Shown here piece after piece: positions 48,830-57,085 of a stretch of 64,000 bases of DNA. The stretch's first letter is position 1. Every line of letters begins with the position of its first letter. The DNA is taken from contig NZ_LTAZ01000001.1 of the NCBI RefSeq assembly GCF_001593955.1, positions 248,001 through 312,000 of the forward strand, written 5' to 3'. The position numbers and the translations under genes were made by a program. The notes under the pieces are model-generated. The model ran no database searches. It had not been told where the DNA came from and saw nothing but the letters and a program-made list of their open reading frames with translations. This DNA is from Halalkalicoccus paucihalophilus (GTDB taxonomy: Archaea > Halobacteriota > Halobacteria > Halobacteriales > Halalkalicoccaceae).

Positions 48830-50038
48830 TTATGCCGACGCGAGGTCGCGAAACGCCGCCGCCGAGGTTCGGGTCCCCTTCGCGATCAGGACGTCGCCGG
48901 CTACCAGTTCCGTGTCGGCGTCGGGGACGAGCATCCAGCCCTCTTCGGGACGCCGCACGGCGAGGACGTTCATGCTCACGTCGGATTCGGGAACACCGTC
49001 GACGAGTGAGGTGTCCTCGAGGCGACTCGCACTCTCGACGGTCACACGGACGATGATCTCGTCGCTCTCCTGGACCGCGAGTTCGACCACGGGGTGGACC
49101 TCGATCTCCCGGAGGACCCCCTCGCTGATCTCGAGGGCCGCATCCGAGATCTCCTCGGTGCTGAACCCGAGGTGAAGCAGCCCGCGAAGCGAGACGGGAT
49201 CGGGCGCGTCGCTCGCCGCCTGCAGCGTCCACGCCTCGAAGCGCGAGCGCAGCGCGTCGACCTCGACTTCGAGGTTGTGGACCTCCTCCGCGAGTTCGAC
49301 GTTGTTGAACAGGATCGAGCCGTACGCCAGATCCACGGCGAGTTCGCTCAGGTTCTTCATCAGGACGATCGAGTCGACCGCTCGATCGAGGTCCTCGATC
49401 TCGGAGTCGGGGACCGCCGGAGGGGCGTACTGCTCGCCCGAGAGCGTCGCGTAGACCTCCTCGATCCCGGCGTCGGATCCCCGTAGTAGGGTGACGTCGT
49501 CGGTCCGGATCTCGGTGTCGGGCCCGGGGTTGAGGATCCACTCCGATCCCCGTCGGATCGCGATCACACGGACGCCGGTCTCGGACTCGAGGTCGATGTC
49601 GAGGAGCGTGCGCCCGGCATAGGGCGAGTCCGCGGAGACGAGTCCCCGGACGAGGGTCTCGACGGCCTCGGGCAGCGCCGCCCGCATCGCGCTCGGAAGG
49701 CCGACCTCCTCTAGGACCACCTTCGCGATGTCGCCGGTCGCATCGGAGATCTTCTCCGCGCCGCTGACGATCCCCAGAACGGGCGCGAGCGCCTCGGCGT
49801 CCGAGGGGTTTCGCGCGGCCATCAGCAGGCTCATCCGGGCGCGGAGCTGGAGGACGTCCATCCGCTCCTCGAGCTGAAGCACCTCCTCGGCGATGCGCTC
49901 GTTGTTCAGGAGCACTGCCGAGTACGAGAGGTCGATCAGCAGCTCGGAGGTGTCCTTCATCTCGACGAGCAGGTCCTTGACGCTCACCGGCTCGTACTCG
50001 ACCGTGGTCGGCGATGAGTCGCCACGAGGGGGTCCCAT
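48830..50038 (-). CDS. Duplicated PhoU/TrkA-C domain protein
   Basis: A 402-residue protein made of two similar halves. Each has a PhoU-like helical part with the block SELLIDLSYSAVLLNNERIAEEVLQLEE or SELAVDLAYGSILFNNVELAEEVHNLEV. Each then has a TrkA-C (RCK-C) ligand-binding domain with VRVIAIRRGSEWILNPGPDTEIRTDDVTLLRG or MNVLAVRRPEEGWMLVPDADTELVAGDVLIAKG. Such proteins are thought to control cation channels or transporters, but no channel gene is adjacent here. Soluble. ATG at 50038 is preferred over a GTG 24 nt upstream. Confidence 0.9.
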   Translation of the reverse strand: MGPPRGDSSPTTVEYEPVSVKDLLVEMKDTSELLIDLSYSAVLLNNERIAEEVLQLEERMDVLQLRARMSLLMAARNPSDAEALAPVLGIVSGAEKISDATGDIAKVVLEEVGLPSAMRAALPEAVETLVRGLVSADSPYAGRTLLDIDLESETGVRVIAIRRGSEWILNPGPDTEIRTDDVTLLRGSDAGIEEVYATLSGEQYAPPAVPDSEIEDLDRAVDSIVLMKNLSELAVDLAYGSILFNNVELAEEVHNLEVEVDALRSRFEAWTLQAASDAPDPVSLRGLLHLGFSTEEISDAALEISEGVLREIEVHPVVELAVQESDEIIVRVTVESASRLEDTSLVDGVPESDVSMNVLAVRRPEEGWMLVPDADTELVAGDVLIAKGTRTSAAAFRDLASA

Positions 50039-50077
50039 AGCGAGGGTTTCGTGGGTACGCAAAAAGTCCTTGCGCAG

Positions 50078-50389
50078 CTAGTGGTCGTCCTCGCGCCACT
50101 TGTGCTCGCATTCGGTGCAGACGAAGAACCGGGTTTCGGACTCGTCGGCCGCCCGGATCTGCTGCATGTACCAGTAGGCGCGGTCGTTGCCACACTCGGG
50201 ACACTGTGCGCTCGTGGTCGGGAGGCCGCTGTTTTCCGCCCCCGACTCGATGACCTCGCTTTCCTCCTGAGCGGCGGTCGTGGTGTAGGAGGCGCTGTCG
50301 CCTTTGGGCTGTTCGTTCCCACAGCTCTTACAGACCCAGACGTCTCCCTCACCCATCATCATCGAGCCGCACTCGTCGCAAAATTCCAT
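50078..50389 (-). CDS. tfs: Transcription factor S
   Basis: A 103-residue archaeal TFIIS/Rpb12.2-like protein that helps stalled RNA polymerase by stimulating transcript cleavage. The N-terminal zinc ribbon has C4, C7, C20 and C23 (FCDECG, VWVCKSCGNEQ). The C-terminal ribbon has AQCPECGNDRAYWYMQQIRAADESETRFFVCTECEHKW, with the Asp-Glu pair on the loop that reaches the polymerase active site. ATG at 50389. The next gene upstream, a DUF5789 protein, is on the same strand. Confidence 0.95.
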   Translation of the reverse strand: MEFCDECGSMMMGEGDVWVCKSCGNEQPKGDSASYTTTAAQEESEVIESGAENSGLPTTSAQCPECGNDRAYWYMQQIRAADESETRFFVCTECEHKWREDDH

Positions 50390-50432
50390 GCCCTGCCTAT
50401 CGCATCCAGCCAATTAAGCGCCCCGAATCGCG

Positions 50433-50690
50433 CTATCCCTCCCCTTCGGACTGGTAGGGCTCGCCGACCGCCTCGCGGGGCAGCGAGTTGTGGATCTCGG
50501 TTTTGAGATCGTCGACCGAGCGATACGAGTCGCTGCCGGTCTCGGAGACGAGTTCGCCGAGGTTCGCCTCGCCGTCGGCCAGCAGAACCGTCACCTCCTC
50601 GAATTCGACCGCGGCGTCGTCCCGGGAGATCGGATAGGAAAGCTCCTCTAGCTCGTCGTCGACCCGGCTGAGTTTGACTTCGCGTGTCAT
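50433..50690 (-). CDS. DUF5789 family protein
   Basis: An 85-residue haloarchaeal protein: REVKLSRVDDELEELSYPISRDDAAVEFEEVTVLLADGEANLGELVSETGSDSYRSVDDL, then NSLPREAVGEPYQSEGEG. This matches the DUF5789 family as I know it. Function unknown; very acidic, no membrane part. It precedes tfs on the same strand by 43 nt and may share its transcript. Divergent from the MFS gene. Confidence 0.8.
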   Translation of the reverse strand: MTREVKLSRVDDELEELSYPISRDDAAVEFEEVTVLLADGEANLGELVSETGSDSYRSVDDLKTEIHNSLPREAVGEPYQSEGEG

Positions 50691-50767
50691 GAAACCACAT
50701 ACGATAGCTGGGGTCTTAGCCCTTCGCCGAACAGCAGGCTGATAGCCCCCGGTTCCGTAGACCCGTC

Positions 50768-52030
50768 GTGGCGCTCTTCGAAACCGACCGACGCATCCTC
50801 GCGCTCGCCATGGCCCGGATGGCCGACGGCGTCGGCAACTCCTTTCTCATCATCGTCCTGCCCCTCTATATCGCGAGCGGGATCGTCGAGGGGCGGACGT
50901 TCGGGCTGACGGAGTCGATGCTCATCGGGATCGTCCTCTCGCTGGTGGGCTTCGTCAGCAGCCTCTCCCAGCCCGTCACCGGGCGGGTCTCGGATCGAAC
51001 GGGCCGACGGAAGCTCTACATCCTGATCGGGCTTGGCGGGCTGACGACCGCGAACCTGCTGTACCTGCTCGCGGGGTCGTACCTCTCGCTGATCGCGTTG
51101 CGCGCCCTGCAGGGGATGTCGATCGCCTTCATCATCCCCGCCTCGGTCGCGCTCGTCAACGAACTGGCTGGCGCGGGCACCCGCGGGGGCAACATGGGCG
51201 TCTACAACACCTTTCGGCTGGTCGGCTTCGGGGCGGGCCCGGTCGCCGCCGGCGTGCTCGTCAACGCCGGTCCCTACTCGATTCTGGGGTTCGGCCTTTC
51301 GGGGTTTGAGGCTACCTTCTACGTCGCTGCCGGGGCGGCCGCACTGAGTTTCGCGCTCGTCTCGGCTCTCGTCCACGACCCCGCGGAACTCGAACGCGCG
51401 GGCGAGGACCTCTCGATCGACGTCCTCGACGGCGACGGCGGGCTCGATCCGATCTTCACCCTCGGGGTGGCCTCGCTGTTCATGGCGATCGGGATCGCGC
51501 TCTTTGCGACCCTCCAGCCCGAGATCAACGCCCGCCTCGATCAGGGCTCGACCTGGTTCGGGGTGCAGTTTGCGGCCTTTATCATCTCACAGGTCTTCCT
51601 GCAGGTCCCCATCGGGAGGGCGAGCGACCGCTGGGGTCGAAAGCCGTTCATCCTCGTCGGACTCGTCCTGCTCGCGCCCTCGACGCTCGCACAGGGGATC
51701 GTGCTCGACTCGTGGCTCATGCTGGTTGTCCGGCTCACACAGGGGGTCGCCGGCGCGATGGTGTTCGCCCCGGCGCTCGCGCTGGCGGGAGATCTCGCGA
51801 CCGGCGGGGACTCGGGAAGCAAGCTCTCGGTGCTGACGATGGCGTTCGGCCTCGGAGTGGCGCTCGGGCCGCTCTCGGCGGGCTTTCTCGTGGGACTGGG
51901 ATTCGTGGTACCTTTTGCCGTCGGAGCGACGCTCGCGCTCGTCGGATTCGGTCTGGTCTACACGCAGGTCGAGGAGACCGTCGAGAGCGGGATCCACAGT
52001 ACGGGCTCCGACCCCGCTCCGCAGGACTAG
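50768..52030 (+). CDS. MFS transporter
   Basis: A 420-residue major-facilitator carrier with about 12 helices. The loop 2-3 motif is GRVSDRTGRRKLYILIGL (residues about 74-91), repeated in the second half as GRASDRWGRKPFILVGLVL. A helical repeat near residue 335 has LTMAFGLGVALGPLSAGFLVG. It resembles drug-efflux or sugar-efflux permeases; substrate unknown. The start is GTG at 50768, just before ALFETDRRILALAMARMADGVG. Converges with the crotonase gene, the stops being adjacent. Confidence 0.92.
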   Translation: MALFETDRRILALAMARMADGVGNSFLIIVLPLYIASGIVEGRTFGLTESMLIGIVLSLVGFVSSLSQPVTGRVSDRTGRRKLYILIGLGGLTTANLLYLLAGSYLSLIALRALQGMSIAFIIPASVALVNELAGAGTRGGNMGVYNTFRLVGFGAGPVAAGVLVNAGPYSILGFGLSGFEATFYVAAGAAALSFALVSALVHDPAELERAGEDLSIDVLDGDGGLDPIFTLGVASLFMAIGIALFATLQPEINARLDQGSTWFGVQFAAFIISQVFLQVPIGRASDRWGRKPFILVGLVLLAPSTLAQGIVLDSWLMLVVRLTQGVAGAMVFAPALALAGDLATGGDSGSKLSVLTMAFGLGVALGPLSAGFLVGLGFVVPFAVGATLALVGFGLVYTQVEETVESGIHSTGSDPAPQD

Positions 52031-52795
52031 CTACTCGAAGTCGGGGTCGCGCTTCTCGACGAACGCCTCCATCCCCTCGCGCTGATCAGCGGTTCCGAAC
52101 AGGCCGCTCCAGAGGCGTTTCTCGTAGTCGAGTCCCGCCGACTGGGGTCCCTCGTGGACCTGATTGAGCGCCTCCTTCGCCGCCGCGAGGGCGAAGCGCG
52201 GCTTTTCCGCTAACTGGTGGGCCATCTCTTCGACCACGGAATCGAGATCGTCCTGCGGAACGACCTCGCCGACCAGCCCGATCTCGGCGGCGGCCTCGGC
52301 GTCGAGCCGTTCGCCCAGGAAGACCATCCGCCGTGCGGCGGCGTCGCCGACGAGTCTGGAGAGTCGTTGGGTACCGCCCCAGCCGGGGACGATCCCCAGA
52401 TCGATCTCGGTCTGGCCGAGCACGGCGTTCTCGCTCGCGACCCGCAGGTCGCAGGCCAGCGCGAGTTCACAGCCGCCACCGAAGGCATACCCGTTGACGG
52501 CGGCGATCACCGGTGCGGAGTGGTCGGCGAGCCGGTCACAGATCTCGTGGCCGAGTTCGGCGTACTCCATGGCCTCCTCGACCGAAAGCCCCTTCATGTA
52601 GCCGATGTCGGCGCCGGCGACGAACGCGTCCTCGCCCGCGCCCGTCAGCACCACGACTCGGGCGTCTTCGGTCTCGTCGAGGGTCCGGTCGAGCGCCTCC
52701 AGCGTGTTGACGTTGAGCGCATTCAGGCTGTCGGGCCGGTCGATGGTGACGGTGGCGACACCGTCGATGCGGGAGATCGTGACGTTCTCTGGCAT
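52031..52795 (-). CDS. Enoyl-CoA hydratase/isomerase family protein
   Basis: A 254-residue crotonase-fold enzyme for fatty-acyl or related CoA thioesters. The oxyanion-hole segments are AFVAGADIGYMKG and AVNGYAFGGGCELALACDLRVASENAVLGQTEIDLGIVPGWGGTQRL. The catalytic Glu positions of typical enoyl-CoA hydratases are both present (ELAL and QTEID), supporting hydration of 2-enoyl-CoA to 3-hydroxyacyl-CoA. ATG at 52795. The partner 3-hydroxyacyl-CoA dehydrogenase is not in the window. Confidence 0.93.
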   Translation of the reverse strand: MPENVTISRIDGVATVTIDRPDSLNALNVNTLEALDRTLDETEDARVVVLTGAGEDAFVAGADIGYMKGLSVEEAMEYAELGHEICDRLADHSAPVIAAVNGYAFGGGCELALACDLRVASENAVLGQTEIDLGIVPGWGGTQRLSRLVGDAAARRMVFLGERLDAEAAAEIGLVGEVVPQDDLDSVVEEMAHQLAEKPRFALAAAKEALNQVHEGPQSAGLDYEKRLWSGLFGTADQREGMEAFVEKRDPDFE

Positions 52796-52881
52796 GGGCC
52801 CGACGAGGGGCCCCGATACCCTAAGCGTTCGCCAATCGGAGAACGAATGAGTAACGTATCACCTCCCCGTAGCGTCGGGCA

Positions 52882-53373
52882 ATGACACTCTCGGAGGAGG
52901 CAACGGAGCGCCTCGCGGACGTGGTGTCGCTCCAGCCGACGAAGAACGCCGAACTCCAGGATCGGTGGGGGATGGAAAGCGGGAGCGAGGTCCACCAGTA
53001 CCTCGAAAACGAGCTCTCGGAGTACTACTACCGCGACGAGGACAGTCTCATCCGGGCCACGCCCGACGCGGCGGACCTCGTCGACGTCGATCCCGGCATC
53101 GAGGGCGGCGCGGACGGCACCGTCATCCGCGTCCCCGAACTGCAGGGACAGGTCTTCGAGGTGCTCGCTGGCCCCGACGAACGCTCTCAAAGCGTGGTCT
53201 CGGTGCTGCAGGACCTCCGCTCGGAGTTCGGCATCGACCCCGAGGCCGGAGACGTCCGCTCGGCGCTCCAGAGCCTGAAACGAAAGGGGATCGTCGAGGT
53301 CGAATACCGAACCGTCCCCACGTTCCGGAAGGCCGCCCCCCGCGAGGACGTCACCGTCGAGACGCTGGAGTAG
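52882..53373 (+). CDS. DUF5797 family protein
   Basis: A 163-residue haloarchaeal protein of the DUF5797 type. TLSEEATERLADVVSLQPTKNAELQDRWGMESGSEVHQYLENELSEYYYRDEDSLIRATPDA reads like a winged-helix module. A second helical-wing segment QSVVSVLQDLRSEFGIDPEAGDVRSALQSLKRKGIVEVEYRTVPTFRK follows. DNA binding is plausible but not shown. Its end overlaps the convergent DUF5787 gene by 23 nt. Confidence 0.8.
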   Translation: MTLSEEATERLADVVSLQPTKNAELQDRWGMESGSEVHQYLENELSEYYYRDEDSLIRATPDAADLVDVDPGIEGGADGTVIRVPELQGQVFEVLAGPDERSQSVVSVLQDLRSEFGIDPEAGDVRSALQSLKRKGIVEVEYRTVPTFRKAAPREDVTVETLE

Positions 53374-54406
53374 CCTCCGAGCGCGCGCGTTCCCGGCGGC
53401 ATTCGAGCACCTTTTTGATACCCTTCCCGGGACCGCCCTCGATGGGCCAGCCCTTCGTGCGCCACGCGGGAGGCTCCGGGGAGAACTCCGGACACGAGCC
53501 GGAACACTCGGCGGCGGTCTGTTCGTGGCCTTTCACCGTGCAGTGGGGCACGAGCGCGTCCGAGTCGATCCGCCCCTCGAAGTGCCGGCAATCCGGACGC
53601 ATCGTGTCGATATACGAGCGCCACCCTCGCTCGTAGGCCCGCTCGGCGATCGCGAGGCGTTTGTCGGCCTTCCACTCGGGCGAAACGTACTCAAAGCGCG
53701 CGGCCGAGCGGTCGTGGTCGCCTCCAGGGGGGCGCTCCGTGATCCGCGTTCCCGGATCGGCGGGTGAGAGCCGGCGGGGGTGCCAGCGGACGCTCGCCTC
53801 TCCCTCCGAGAAGACGAGGATGCCGGCTTCGACGGGCAGGTCCTCCAACAGGGCGGGTTCGACGCGTTCGCCGGTCGCGCGGGTCGCGACCCAGACCTCG
53901 TCCGCGAGTCCGAGGGCGACGTCCCGTTCTAGCTGATCCCCGAGTACGCGGGCGGCACTCGCATCGAGATCGGGTTTGTTCTCGATGGCGATAACTCTCG
54001 ATAGCCAGTCGGGGTAGTCGTAGCGCCGCCGGATCTCGATCCGGTTCCCCCGTTTTCGGACGTCGAGGATCCCCCGCTCGCCCGCGGCGTGGATCGATTC
54101 TCGCACGTAGCGCCACGGGTAGCCCGGGTGGGGCAGCGCCTCGCGGTAGTACTCCCACTCCGGGGGCGCGTTCCGGACGGCATGGAGGAGATCGGCGTCC
54201 AACCGCTCGTGACCGAACCGCGTGCGCTGAGCGAGTCCCTCGGGGTCGACTTCGAGGACGACCGTGTCCCAGCGCCGCCCGCGGGTCCCGAGTTGGCGCG
54301 AGACGATAACTGGAGAGGGGTCGCCCTCGGGAGGCCAGTTTCGTTCGGCCCACCGACAGACCCGGAGTTCGAAGCCGAACTCGTGGTCGATTCGCTCGCG
54401 CGTCAT
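53351..54406 (-). CDS. DUF5787 family protein
   Basis: A 351-residue haloarchaeal protein of the DUF5787 type. DHEFGFELRVCRWAERNWPP, a nuclease-like core VIAIENKPDLDASAARVLGDQLERDVALGLADEVWVAT with the Glu-x-Lys motif seen in PD-(D/E)xK folds, and a C-terminal Cys/His cluster CRHFEG, HCTVKGHEQTAAECSGSCPEF. A DNA nuclease-like activity is inference from the ENKPD motif. ATG at 54406. Convergent with DUF5797. Confidence 0.78.
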   Translation of the reverse strand: MTRERIDHEFGFELRVCRWAERNWPPEGDPSPVIVSRQLGTRGRRWDTVVLEVDPEGLAQRTRFGHERLDADLLHAVRNAPPEWEYYREALPHPGYPWRYVRESIHAAGERGILDVRKRGNRIEIRRRYDYPDWLSRVIAIENKPDLDASAARVLGDQLERDVALGLADEVWVATRATGERVEPALLEDLPVEAGILVFSEGEASVRWHPRRLSPADPGTRITERPPGGDHDRSAARFEYVSPEWKADKRLAIAERAYERGWRSYIDTMRPDCRHFEGRIDSDALVPHCTVKGHEQTAAECSGSCPEFSPEPPAWRTKGWPIEGGPGKGIKKVLECRRERARSEATPASRR

Positions 54407-54450
54407 GCGCACAGCTCCGTCCGCGACCGGCCTAAGTCGTTCGAACCGGC

Positions 54451-54957
54451 CTACCCGTCGCGGTCGGTATCCGCGCCGTCGGAGTCGTCGGAATCGGTAT
54501 CGGTATCGCGCCCATCGCTGTCCCGGTCGATGCCGTCGGAGTCGAGATCCGGGCCGTCCGTGTCCCGATCGATCCCGTCGCTATCCCCGTCGGGGCCGTC
54601 GTGGTCCGTGTCCACGCCGTCGGAATCGGCGTCCGAACCGTCCGCGTCGCGATCACCGCCTACGTCGGGAACCCGAGGCGGTCGGGCTCGGTCCGCGTCT
54701 TCGGGTCGCCCGGCGTCACGGTCGTCGGGGTCCTCGCCGACGGCGCTCCCGGTCGCGTAGAGCACCACCGGCGGGAGGACGTAGGCGGCGATCGCCAGCC
54801 AGGCAAACGAGGAATCGATGAAGATCAGCAGGCCGAAGGCGGTCAGTGCCGCCGTCGCCGCGGCGTGGATCGCCGTGGTCGTATAGCGCCGATAGTACGC
54901 CCAGAAGCCGCGGGCTCGTTTCGCGATCGGTGTCCCAAAATCGGTTCGGGCGGTCAT
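54451..54957 (-). CDS. Membrane protein with Asp-rich DxDxDG repeats
   Basis: A 168-residue protein: two hydrophobic segments (about 29-48 and 50-70), then a linker and a tail of heptad repeats D-x-D-x-D-G-x from residue 102 to the end (units such as DADSDGV, DTDHDGP, DGDSDGI). Such loops resemble the calcium-binding units of thrombospondin type 3 and EF-hand proteins, so cation binding is plausible. ATG at 54957 is preferred to a TTG 15 nt upstream. Not a named family to me. Confidence 0.68.
   Translation of the reverse strand: MTARTDFGTPIAKRARGFWAYYRRYTTTAIHAAATAALTAFGLLIFIDSSFAWLAIAAYVLPPVVLYATGSAVGEDPDDRDAGRPEDADRARPPRVPDVGGDRDADGSDADSDGVDTDHDGPDGDSDGIDRDTDGPDLDSDGIDRDSDGRDTDTDSDDSDGADTDRDG
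54454..54654 (-). repeat. Imperfect 21-nt tandem repeats coding D-x-D-x-D-G
   Basis: About nine imperfect units, roughly 21 nt each with one longer unit, encode the heptads of the repeat tail of the preceding membrane protein. The array lies wholly inside the gene. Such arrays expand or contract by slippage, so strain length differences are expected. Confidence 0.6.
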
Positions 54958-55070
54958 CGGATCGGCCGCCAAGGAGGTGTCATAGGGATCCTACGCTACC
55001 CGCACGTTTCAGCACTCCTCTTGCAAGCCGGGGGCTGTGTGGAGTCGGCGGCCCCGATCGTCGAGACCGG

Positions 55071-55496
55071 TCAGTAGCCGTTCTCGTCGAGGAACTCGTG
55101 GGCGTCTTCCAATATCTCCCGCGGGCCGTCCTGCGTGATGGTGTTGATCGCCTGCTCGTAGTCGCGCCACTGCAGGTCGCGGTGTTCCGTCGAGAGTTCG
55201 GCCGAGGCCTCGAAGGACTTGGCGATGAACAGGTGGACCGTCTTGTGGATGGTCTGTCCGTTCGCCTGAAAGACGTAGTCGTACTCGTCGCGAAAGCCGT
55301 CCAGCAGCCTGAAGTCCTCGATTCCCGCTTCCTCTTTCACTTCGCGTATCGCGGTCTGTTGGAGTTCCTCCTCGCCCTCAACCCCGCCCTTGGGGAACTC
55401 CCAGTCCCCCGGGCGGCTCTTGAGGAGGAGGTACTCGCGCCGTCCACGCGTATCCCGAAAGAGGATCGCGCCGGCGCTCGTCGCATCTACCGTCAT
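55071..55496 (-). CDS. Nudix hydrolase
   Basis: A 141-residue Nudix protein. The Nudix box is GGVEGEEELQQTAIREVKEEAGIED (only positions cited: Gly, Glu, Arg-Glu, Glu-Glu and Gly all in place). DWEFPKG precedes it and a WRDYEQAINTI tail follows. This layout resembles diadenosine tetraphosphate hydrolases, so nucleotide-pool cleaning is the likely job. The ATG at 55496 is preferred over the upstream frame to 55547. Divergent from the ATP-grasp gene. Confidence 0.9.
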   Translation of the reverse strand: MTVDATSAGAILFRDTRGRREYLLLKSRPGDWEFPKGGVEGEEELQQTAIREVKEEAGIEDFRLLDGFRDEYDYVFQANGQTIHKTVHLFIAKSFEASAELSTEHRDLQWRDYEQAINTITQDGPREILEDAHEFLDENGY

Positions 55497-55552
55497 TACC
55501 GTTCCTATCCCGCCAATCGTTAAGAGAATATCGGAGTGGGGACCCACGAGGG

Positions 55553-56677
55553 GTGACGAACCGGACGAAGAACTATAGTTCGTGGTTCCGACACGCCGAC
55601 ATGGTCGTTTCTCCCAAGGAGGTCTACCACACGCTCCGACAGTTCCAGTCGCTCGCCGAGGTCGAACGCGAGAGCTTCGGGTACACGTCGCTGTCGATCC
55701 CCGAACGGGCGTGGTACTGGCGGCGTGGATTTCTGAGCCGGGCGTCCGTCCTCTACGACTTCGAAACCCACGGCCACGAGGACTACCTCACGGACTACCA
55801 GCGCTACGTCCGGACCCGAGGAATCAACGGTCGATTCGGTTACGCGCTGGACAACAAGCTCATGCTGTACGGCCTCCTGAGCGAGTTCTCCGATCGCCTG
55901 CCGGAACTCCACGGGATCGTCAGCGACGGCACCTTCCGCTCGATCTCTCTCGACGGAAAACGGGGCCCGACCCGTCCCGCAATCGAGTGGGCCGAGGACC
56001 TCGATGCGGACGAGACCGTCGTGGTGAAATGGGTGATCGGCGGGGGCGGCCACAGCGTCCTGTTGCTCACGCGAACGGGGGAGGGCTATCGGGTCAACGG
56101 CGAGCGCGTCCCGCGGGACGACCTGTGCGAGCGCTTCGAAAAAATGGACGACTACATCGTCACGGGCTTCTCCCAGCAGTCCGAGTACGCCGACGCGATC
56201 TACCCCGAGGCGACCAACACCGTCCGGGCGGTGACGATGTGGGATTCCGAACGGGACGAACCGTTCCTCGCGCGGGCGATCCACCGGATCGGCACCGACG
56301 AGACGAAACCGATGGACAACTGGTCGCAGGGCGGACTCGGCGCGCTCATCGACCCCGAGACGGGCGAACTCGGCGAGGCCGTGAGCTACCCCGAGAACGG
56401 CGAGCGCACGTGGCGCACGGATCACCCCGATACCGGAGCGAGAATCGAGGGCGTCGAGATCCCCGGCTGGGAGGCGGTTCGGGAGGGACTACTTGAGGTC
56501 GCGGATTCGGTGCCGTACCTCCCCTACGTGGGGTGGGATCTGGTGGTGACGGGGACCGGAGAGTTCGAGATAATCGAGGCGAACAACTACCCCGGCGTGA
56601 AATCGCTGCAGGTCCACGGCCCGCTGTGTGCGGACGAGCGCGTCGAGCGCTTCTACCGAGAACACGGCGTGCGCTAA
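55553..56677 (+). CDS. Sugar-transfer-associated ATP-grasp protein
   Basis: A 374-residue ATP-grasp enzyme of the group often found near polysaccharide genes. DNKLMLYGLLSEFSDRLPELHG, VVVKWVIGGGGHSVLLL (ATP loop), DDYIVTGFSQQSEYADAIYPEATNTVRAVTMW, FLARAIHRIGTDETKPMDNWSQGG and PYVGWDLVVTGTGEFEIIEANNYPGV (metal/ATP end) are in order. A ligase activity (carboxylate-amine or related) is likely but the substrate is unknown, and no glycan gene is next to it. Start is GTG at 55553; ATG at 55601 is the alternative. Confidence 0.85.
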   Translation: MTNRTKNYSSWFRHADMVVSPKEVYHTLRQFQSLAEVERESFGYTSLSIPERAWYWRRGFLSRASVLYDFETHGHEDYLTDYQRYVRTRGINGRFGYALDNKLMLYGLLSEFSDRLPELHGIVSDGTFRSISLDGKRGPTRPAIEWAEDLDADETVVVKWVIGGGGHSVLLLTRTGEGYRVNGERVPRDDLCERFEKMDDYIVTGFSQQSEYADAIYPEATNTVRAVTMWDSERDEPFLARAIHRIGTDETKPMDNWSQGGLGALIDPETGELGEAVSYPENGERTWRTDHPDTGARIEGVEIPGWEAVREGLLEVADSVPYLPYVGWDLVVTGTGEFEIIEANNYPGVKSLQVHGPLCADERVERFYREHGVR

Positions 56678-56728
56678 GTCGGACCGTTTTTGATGCCTGC
56701 CCGCGTCAGGAGTCGGTAGACCCCATCC

Positions 56729-57055
56729 ATGACCTTCGTCACGAAACTCACGCTCCAGAGCGGGGACCGAACGGTGCTCGACCGAGTAGTAGAGGAGATC
56801 GCCACGGTCGTCGAACGAAAGGGTGCAGAGATGAAAGGACCGCATCCGAGTCCGCCGGACACCTACCGAGTTCCCCAGCACAAACGGACCACCGGCGGCG
56901 AGACGTTCGAGCCGTGGTCGTATACGGTGTACACCCGGACGATCGAGATCGTCGGTCACGACGAGGTCGCCCGGGGAGTGATGGACCGCTCGCTTCCGGC
57001 GGGCGTCCACCTCGGCGTCGAGGTCGAGCAGGTCCGCCCGCTCGGATCGAGCTAA
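56729..57055 (+). CDS. uS10/mL48-family ribosomal-protein paralogue
   Basis: A 108-residue relative of small-subunit protein uS10 that stands outside any ribosomal operon. TFVTKLTLQSGDRTVLDRVVEEIATVVERKGAEMKGPHPSPPDTYRVPQHKRT is the S10 fold: the GPHPSPP stretch matches the loop that in uS10 reads G-P-x-P-L-P. Haloarchaea often carry this paralogue besides the true S10; its function is not known. An M20 gene follows after 30 nt on the same strand. Confidence 0.82.
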   Translation: MTFVTKLTLQSGDRTVLDRVVEEIATVVERKGAEMKGPHPSPPDTYRVPQHKRTTGGETFEPWSYTVYTRTIEIVGHDEVARGVMDRSLPAGVHLGVEVEQVRPLGSS

Positions 57056-57085
57056 ATTAAGTAGCCCCCGGTTCTCGAGGTGGGT

